NCBI GenBank assembly: GCA_015055735.1
Contig: SVHP01000015.1
Location: 1 to 34,952 of the forward strand
Source: Clostridiales bacterium
GTDB taxonomy: Bacteria > Bacillota > Clostridia > Christensenellales > Borkfalkiaceae
Direction: 5' to 3'
Length of the DNA stretch: 34,952 nt
Made by a program: the position numbers and the translations under genes. The notes beneath the pieces are model-generated. The model saw nothing but the letters and a program-made list of their open reading frames with translations, ran no database searches and was not told the origin of the DNA. Shown in pieces: positions 29,290 through 34,952 of the stretch (position 1 is the first letter of the stretch; each line of letters opens with the position of its first letter).

Positions 29290-29523
29290 ATGAATAACAA
29301 TTGTGCCAAAAAAATGAAAAAACCACACAGATTTTCTTTTTTTAATGTATTGCTGTTTGTAGTTTTGTACGTAATAATATCAGTTAGCCTAATTATACTC
29401 GTAAACTTAATTGTGGTAGACGGTTTTGGTAACTTCGCTGTTGCTACAGGTAATATGTTTGATAAAATTGGGCTAGGCAAAGTTTGGGATTGTATTTATA
29501 AATTTTTCCTTAAGTTATTTTAA
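29290..29523 (+). CDS. Small membrane protein, 77 aa
   Basis: ATG 29290 follows aaagggag. A basic N terminus (CAKKMKKPHR) is followed by one long hydrophobic helix (about 18-45) and a short soluble tail ending KFFLKLF, amphipathic. I do not recognise the family. It stands alone, divergent from cdaA. The gene-free stretch 29524-29808 after it is AT-rich; I see no clear terminator or RNA there. Confidence 0.65.
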   Translation: MNNNCAKKMKKPHRFSFFNVLLFVVLYVIISVSLIILVNLIVVDGFGNFAVATGNMFDKIGLGKVWDCIYKFFLKLF

Positions 29524-29808
29524 TATTTTGCTAATAATTTATTTAATTTTTTATAAAACCATTTACTCTTTTTTATAACGTTGTTTATTAAGAAACCTTT
29601 TACATAAAACTCTATTTGATAAATTTGTCGTAAAATCGCCACAACGTATACTTATTTTCGTTGATTGCATATTTTTATATGACGTAATTTTATCAAATAA
29701 TAAATAACTATTTATAAACATTGATCCAAAGACTAACGTCTTTTTTTAATGCTTACAGTTATAATTTATCAATCTTAAAACACAAATTTCTTTGATAAAG
29801 GTACACAT

Positions 29809-31404
29809 ATGAATAAAAAATACAAACATTATTTTCTTAACTTGTTTTTACCTGCATTTGTATTTGGCTCGATTACTGGAATTTTTACTGCTTTAATAAT
29901 TGCAGTATATAAATTTTTGGCAAAACACGTAATTCATTTTTCTGAAAATACATATCATTACGTAAGTGGACATTTAATATGGCTTTTGGCGATAGTTCCA
30001 ATCTTTGTTATAGTCGCACTTTTCTTTTGCGTTGTTTACAAGAAAAATCCTGACCTAAAAGGTGGCGGAATCCCCTCTTCAATAGGAATTTTACGTGGCC
30101 TAATTACTTTTAAGTGGCTAAGGAATTTGATTGGCACATTTGTGCTTTCGATGATGTCTTTTTTGCTTGGTATTCCACTAGGCAACGAAGGTCCTGCCGT
30201 TATGATGGGTACCGCTATGGGTGACGCAAGCAATACTTTTACCAATAAAAAACATAGAGTTTGGAATAGATATCTTATGACGGGCGGTGCTTGTGCTGGA
30301 TTCTCTTCTGCTACTGGTGCTCCTATTAGTGGAATATTGTTTGCCATCGAAGAAGCGCATCAACGTGTTTCGCCTATGATTATTCTTGTTTCTACAATAG
30401 CTGTGCTTTTTTCTAGACTCACCACAGAAATAGTTGCTCCATTGTTAGACATCTCAATAAGCCTCTTCCCTAATTTATCCTTACTTTCTATGCCGGTAAA
30501 ACAAATTTGGATACCACTTGTTGTTGGAATAGGAATGGGATTTTTTGCAGTAATTTTTCTTAAATTTTTTACACTCATAAATACTCTTATAAATAAGAAA
30601 TTTACAAACGTAAAAAGCATATATAAATTTACCTTTATTATGTTGGCTACACTTGGCGCGGGACTTGTTTCATTTAGATTTATTTCCACAGGTCACGAGC
30701 TTATTATAGAGCTGTTTGAAGGGAAAATAGCAATTTATATGCTTGCCATAATTTTGCTTATTCGTTTTATACTAACAACGTCTGCAAACTCAAGCGGAAT
30801 TACCGGTGGAATATTTCTCCCTACCCTAGCCATAGGTGCTTTGATGTCATCAATTATTGGCAAAACAATGTGTAACTACTTTGAACTTGACCATCAATAT
30901 TACGTTTTAATCCTTGTACTAGGCATTACTGCTTGTATAGCTGGTATGATGCAAATGCCACTTACTGCTATAGTTTTTGCTATAGAAGCGCTAGGATGTC
31001 ACAATAACATTTTATTTGTCATTACTGTCGCTGGAATAACCTATATCATTACCGAAATATTCCACTGCAAATCTACAAACGATAGAGTTTTGGAAGCTAA
31101 AATAGAATCACAAAATAAAGATAAAAAGCCTACGCTTATTGATACGTTCATTACCGTAAAAAGTGGTTCGTTTGCCGAAGGTAAACAGATTCGCGATATT
31201 TTATGGCCAGCAAATTTCTTTGTTCTTTCTCTCACTCACAGTAATGAAAATGCAGAAGTAGATGAGCACGGAGGAACAGCTTTGCATCAATCAGACGTTT
31301 TGCACGTACGTTTCCTTACATACGATTTACAAGCGACAAAAGAGGAAATTTTAGATATTGTAGGCGAACAAGAATTTGATATTGTCGAAAGTAAAGTTAT
31401 TTAA
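29809..31404 (+). CDS. ClC chloride channel/antiporter with TrkA-C domain, 531 aa
   Basis: The protein has the ClC membrane fold, with GGGIPSS (85-91) at the selectivity position, GNEGP (125-129) with the external gating Glu 127, and GGIFLPTLAIGA later. About ten membrane helices span residues 10-425. The C-terminal 90 residues resemble a TrkA-C/RCK-C regulatory domain (SGSFAEGKQIRDILWP, DVLHVRFLT). ClC-TrkA-C proteins of Bacillota exchange chloride for protons or conduct fluoride/chloride; some TrkA-C domains bind c-di-AMP, so nearby cdaA is suggestive only. ATG 29809 is the only good start. Confidence 0.92.
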   Translation: MNKKYKHYFLNLFLPAFVFGSITGIFTALIIAVYKFLAKHVIHFSENTYHYVSGHLIWLLAIVPIFVIVALFFCVVYKKNPDLKGGGIPSSIGILRGLITFKWLRNLIGTFVLSMMSFLLGIPLGNEGPAVMMGTAMGDASNTFTNKKHRVWNRYLMTGGACAGFSSATGAPISGILFAIEEAHQRVSPMIILVSTIAVLFSRLTTEIVAPLLDISISLFPNLSLLSMPVKQIWIPLVVGIGMGFFAVIFLKFFTLINTLINKKFTNVKSIYKFTFIMLATLGAGLVSFRFISTGHELIIELFEGKIAIYMLAIILLIRFILTTSANSSGITGGIFLPTLAIGALMSSIIGKTMCNYFELDHQYYVLILVLGITACIAGMMQMPLTAIVFAIEALGCHNNILFVITVAGITYIITEIFHCKSTNDRVLEAKIESQNKDKKPTLIDTFITVKSGSFAEGKQIRDILWPANFFVLSLTHSNENAEVDEHGGTALHQSDVLHVRFLTYDLQATKEEILDIVGEQEFDIVESKVI

Positions 31405-31520
31405 TAAATAACTTTTTATAAATAATCTCTAGCTAACAACTTTTAATTATTAATTTTTATTAGCTATCTAATAGCTGACTTCTTACAACTAATTTTTAAT
31501 CTTTACAAATACCTATAATA

Positions 31521-31556
31521 AAAGGTAGCTGCTAATTGTGCAACTACCTTTTTTTG
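31521..31556 (+). terminator. Terminator of the ClC gene
   Basis: aaaggtag/ctaccttt (31521-31528/31544-31551), extended by tgc/gca with one mismatch, is followed by more Ts. The rest of 31405-31625 has no gene. Confidence 0.8.
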
Positions 31557-31625
31557 GTTTATGTCATTAAATTGTTTATGCGTATAGTTATTTTATCGCT
31601 TATCGCATTTATTTAATGTTTGATA

Positions 31626-33779
31626 TTAATCTTTTTTGCTTTTCTTATTTTTAATTTGATTGTGTGAAAGCAATAACACAGCTGATAAAATAAATACTAT
31701 ACTAGCTACACCCATTGATTCGCCTACTATTGTGGATTTGCAACCTGATTTTTTAGGAGGTGGTGGCGGTTCTATATATTCCCAGTATGCATGTAATGAT
31801 TTTTCGCCAGATACCGTAAATTTTGTAATAGGATTTTCGTGCTGAGTATCAGTAGCCTCAAACCATCCTCTAAAATGCCAATTTTCGCCAGGTGAAACAG
31901 GCTGTTCTACATCTTCCAAATTATAAGTATATCCGTAATCGTGTGTTGACGTAGATATCAACGCGCCGTTAGAATCGTATAATTTTACTGCGTAACTTTT
32001 TAACGTAGATTGATAAATTGCTTTTACTACTATATCTTCGGTTACGGTAGTAACTTCTTTATCCCAACCAGTAAATTCATATGTATATTGTACATCTTCT
32101 TCTCTTGTTGGCGCTTGTGGTTGTTTTGTCAAACTTTCGCCATCAAATACAGAATACTCTGCAATAACACTATCGTCATAATCTACAAAAGTTACGGTAT
32201 GGAAATCATCTTCTGTTAGTAGCGTGCTATCAGTCAATACAGTACGAATTACTTCAATTGCTTCCTCACTGTATCCTAGGCATATTGCCGAACGCATAAA
32301 ATTAATTGCAAAATCTCTGAAGTCTGATGTTGTGTTTAACGCACAAAGTGTTGAATACCACAATTTTCCTATTCTTTGATTTGTAAAATATTCTGGCAAC
32401 AACTGACTGATTTGGTATTGCAAATATGTGATAATTGTGCAATTGTAATGCACACCATTACTGTCACAACTACCATCATGATAATTTCCTTCGATGTGAG
32501 ATTTTTTGGTACACTCATACTTTTCGTCCATTGTGTATCTTTGTCCAGGAGTGCCACCACCCATCTTACGATCATATTCGCCAGGAACATTACAATCTTC
32601 TCCTAGTCCCCAAAAATCATCACCTGTCTTGCCTTCAACTAGCATTCCAAATATATCCGAAAAAGCTTCGTGCAATGCACCAGATTCGCCTGTAAATCCT
32701 AATTCTGCTACTTCTGACGTTACAGCGTGCTGATATTCGTGTGCAATTACGTCAAGTGCTCTTACTTGCTGTGGATCACCTGCAGAGCCATCTCCAAATA
32801 CAAGAAATACTTCTCTATATTCTTGATTATATGAGCAATACGCATTGTCATAATTTCTTCCATAATGAATATATAGCCTTATTGTTACTTCTTTGTTTGC
32901 CAAAGCATTATTTGCTATATCGTCGTTGTTTCCAGAAATACCATATAGACTAACGCCAATATTGTCTGCATTTGTATAAAACTCATAAGTTTTGATTAAG
33001 TTATCCCATGCCGACACTGCTGCTGTATCAAAAGTCGCAACCCCATCATCTGTTATCGCCAAATTATTCATCATGTATTCTGTGTCGCCTTTTAGGTCTG
33101 TTAGATAAAGATTACGCACATTATCAGCCATTATATAAAGCTGCTTTTTTTCGTTATGTTCAACAGCAATTTCAATATTATTACCATAATCATCTAACTG
33201 TGTTATAGTTTCGGTTGCCTTAGGCTTTTCTGCATTTTGCAACAAAACGTCGCCTGTCTTTGCAGAAATAATGTATCGTGTTCCACCATTAACATTTGTC
33301 AAAATACTGTAAGCTAGCTCAGGAACTTCAATTACTCCAAAAATGATTTTTTTGATACTGTATATCACACAAGGATTTATTTGATTTACTATTTCGATTG
33401 CTTGACTTTCGCTAATATTTTCTACAAGCTTAGGAATTTTGATATATTCGCCATCTACAAACAAAACCTTTCCGTTTTTATCTACAGAAACGTCTAATTC
33501 TCCGCCATAAACTTCGTATTCACCACTAATTTGCAAAAGTTTGTAAATTTTTCCATAAGCTACGTCAACTACTTTATTTAGTTTATATTCATTATAAACG
33601 TCCACACCATGCAGTTTATTATAATTTGCTAAAAAATCATATACTTCTTCGCTATTTTGTACACTTAAATTAACTGTTTGTTTTTCTTGTGCATAAACTT
33701 GAGGAAGCATACCAATAGTTGCAAAACTTACTGCTAACACCAAAGAAAAGGTAATAATTACTTTTATAAGATTTTTCAC
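31626..33779 (-). CDS. Secreted thermolysin-like M4 metalloprotease with surface anchor, 717 aa
   Basis: GTG 33779 has a perfect aaggagg. A signal peptide (1-30, ending QVYA) leads to an FTP/PepSY-type propeptide (to about 185). The M4 domain shows the zinc motif HEYQH (347-351), the second motif GALHEAFSD with the third ligand Glu 371, and the catalytic His in NGVHYN (444). Two Listeria-Bacteroides (Flg_new/InlB) repeats follow (about 527-655). Proline-rich PPPPPKK and a C-terminal helix with a lysine tail anchor it to the membrane; no LPxTG is seen. It digests proteins outside the cell, close to the surface. Confidence 0.92.
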   Translation of the reverse strand: MKNLIKVIITFSLVLAVSFATIGMLPQVYAQEKQTVNLSVQNSEEVYDFLANYNKLHGVDVYNEYKLNKVVDVAYGKIYKLLQISGEYEVYGGELDVSVDKNGKVLFVDGEYIKIPKLVENISESQAIEIVNQINPCVIYSIKKIIFGVIEVPELAYSILTNVNGGTRYIISAKTGDVLLQNAEKPKATETITQLDDYGNNIEIAVEHNEKKQLYIMADNVRNLYLTDLKGDTEYMMNNLAITDDGVATFDTAAVSAWDNLIKTYEFYTNADNIGVSLYGISGNNDDIANNALANKEVTIRLYIHYGRNYDNAYCSYNQEYREVFLVFGDGSAGDPQQVRALDVIAHEYQHAVTSEVAELGFTGESGALHEAFSDIFGMLVEGKTGDDFWGLGEDCNVPGEYDRKMGGGTPGQRYTMDEKYECTKKSHIEGNYHDGSCDSNGVHYNCTIITYLQYQISQLLPEYFTNQRIGKLWYSTLCALNTTSDFRDFAINFMRSAICLGYSEEAIEVIRTVLTDSTLLTEDDFHTVTFVDYDDSVIAEYSVFDGESLTKQPQAPTREEDVQYTYEFTGWDKEVTTVTEDIVVKAIYQSTLKSYAVKLYDSNGALISTSTHDYGYTYNLEDVEQPVSPGENWHFRGWFEATDTQHENPITKFTVSGEKSLHAYWEYIEPPPPPKKSGCKSTIVGESMGVASIVFILSAVLLLSHNQIKNKKSKKD

Positions 33780-33912
33780 AAAAAGCCTCCTTATAATTTT
33801 ACAACTATATTATACTATATATAGACATATCCAATTAGATTGATTTGTGAAAATTAGATGATAATTTTAGGCACATATTAACAAAAAAATACTCTGAAAC
33901 TACAAATATCTC

Positions 33913-33941
33913 TTTACCAAAAGATTTTTTTGATATATAAT
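33913..33941 (+). promoter_or_regulatory. Promoter of the adenine deaminase gene
   Basis: TTTACC (33913-33918) and a perfect TATAAT (33936-33941) are 17 bases apart; the ribosome site ggag lies at 33961. The leader is too short for a purine riboswitch. Confidence 0.65.
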
Positions 33942-33971
33942 AGTTTTGAAAAATATTTATGGAGAACTATT

Positions 33972-34952
33972 ATGACTATATTATTAAAAGGCGGAAGCAT
34001 TGTTAACGTTTTTTCTAACGAAATTTTAAGAGCTGATGTTTTGATTAGCGATAATAAGATAATAGGTGTGGGAGATTATTCCACTCACCAAGCAGATAGT
34101 ATCGTAGATTTGACAGGAAAATTCTTGTGTCCAGGGCTGATTGATGGCCATATTCATATCGAAAGTACTATGATGCTCCCTTATGAATTGTCAAAAGCTT
34201 GTCTTCCTTGTGGTACTACCACAATAATCGCTGACCCACACGAAATAGCCAACGTTTGCGGAAAAGACGGTATTAACTTTATGATAGAGCAAAGCAAAGG
34301 CCTACCGTTTGACGTGTTTTTTATGTTACCTTCTTGCGTTCCCGCAACGAATTTTGATGAAACAGGCGCTAAACTAGATGCCACTGACCTAAATGAATTT
34401 TACTCTCACCCACGTGTTTTGGGGCTTGCTGAAATGATGAATTACGTAGGTGTGTGCAAAAATGACGATAGCGTTATGGCAAAAATTGAATATGCAAAGC
34501 AAAATAAAAAAATTATAAACGGCCACGCCCCCCTACTTTGTGGTAAAGATTTGGATAAATACATAAGCGTAGGAATACAAGATGACCACGAATGTAGCAA
34601 CTTTGACGAAGCTCTAGAAAAATTACGTAAAGGTCAAAAAATAATGATCCGCCAAGGCTCTACCGCAAAAAATCTCATTTCACTTTTGCCACTTTTTGAC
34701 TCAAATTTTGCCGATAGATGTATGCTAGTAAGCGATGACAAACACCCTTCGGACTTTTTGGAGTACGGTCATATAGATAGCTCAATTAGACTAGCCATAA
34801 AAAATGGTAAAAATATAATTTCTGCCATAAAAATGGCAACTATTGTACCTGCTCAGCATTTTGGACTAAGTAATCTAGGAGCAATTGCTCCGGGGTACAG
34901 CGCGGATATTGTCGTATTTGACAGCACCGAAAATTTCAATGTGTTAAACGTC
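33972..34952 (+). CDS. ade: Adenine deaminase, 3' end outside window
   Basis: The frame starts at ATG 33972 with ggagaac upstream and stays open to the window end (327 codons of about 570 expected). It has the amidohydrolase metal motif GLIDGHIHIESTMM, then ADPHEIANV, GHAPLL and LVSDDKHPSDFL, all typical of adenine deaminase, which turns adenine into hypoxanthine and ammonia in purine salvage. The part seen covers the composite-domain start and most of the metal-dependent barrel. Confidence 0.93.
   Translation, partial: MTILLKGGSIVNVFSNEILRADVLISDNKIIGVGDYSTHQADSIVDLTGKFLCPGLIDGHIHIESTMMLPYELSKACLPCGTTTIIADPHEIANVCGKDGINFMIEQSKGLPFDVFFMLPSCVPATNFDETGAKLDATDLNEFYSHPRVLGLAEMMNYVGVCKNDDSVMAKIEYAKQNKKIINGHAPLLCGKDLDKYISVGIQDDHECSNFDEALEKLRKGQKIMIRQGSTAKNLISLLPLFDSNFADRCMLVSDDKHPSDFLEYGHIDSSIRLAIKNGKNIISAIKMATIVPAQHFGLSNLGAIAPGYSADIVVFDSTENFNVLNV

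Noticed and set aside
33780-33971. Purine riboswitch before adenine deaminase
   Set aside because: The promoter is only about 30 bases before the start codon and no aptamer-like core is seen.

Overview
The window comes from a low-GC Gram-positive bacterium, most likely an uncultured gut Bacillota (Clostridia-like). The support is AT-rich DNA, strong AGGAGG-type ribosome sites throughout, a chromosomal cdaA locus, a GTG-started thermolysin-like protease with a C-terminal membrane anchor, and accessory families typical of Bacillota mobile elements. No outer-membrane genes are visible.

About 26.5 kb (61-26606) is an integrated element. Its left end lies in the 3' end of a tRNA-Ser(CGA) gene, and its right end carries a second copy of the same 23 bp (attL 61-83, attR 26584-26606). 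The integrase is a large serine recombinase at the right end. From left to right the element holds: (1) a rightward accessory operon (570-5290) with PcfK-MutS domain I fusion and PcfJ-like proteins plus small mobile-element proteins; (2) a leftward toxin-like island (12855-5771) with a secreted zinc-dependent phospholipase C carrying a lectin-like domain, two paralogous four-helix membrane proteins, a MacB-like ABC transporter and a secreted protein with a possible pore-forming segment; (3) a structured replication origin (13241-13420) with the CTTGATA nick motif of pC194/phiX174-type replicons; (4) a long leftward operon (23311-13455) with a sigma-like regulator, small proteins, a possible ssDNA-binding protein, two Ig-like membrane-anchored paralogues, two more membrane-anchored proteins, a 32-residue single-helix protein, a Zot/FtsK-like membrane ATPase and an HUH replication initiator; (5) a control region with a LexA-like repressor, divergent overlapping promoters, and a long hairpin leader ahead of the recombinase.

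Region 4 is the most interesting part. The element has a rolling-circle initiator, a nick site, a membrane ATPase and several anchored surface proteins, but no recognisable VirB4, VirB6, FtsK/TraG-type coupling protein with a canonical Walker A, or tailed-phage genes. Its order (ssDNA-binding-like protein, terminator, surface proteins, tiny membrane protein, ATPase, initiator, origin) resembles filamentous phages. It may be an inovirus-like or T4SS-independent ssDNA extrusion module inside an integrative element. This is inference from gene order and motifs, and the predicted nicked strand argues against a simple Ff-type layout.

Right of attR is ordinary chromosome: the original tRNA terminator, a DUF1015 protein, a very short CdaR-like membrane peptide, cdaA, a small membrane protein, a ClC chloride transporter with a TrkA-C tail, a secreted M4 metalloprotease, and the start of an adenine deaminase gene that runs off the window.
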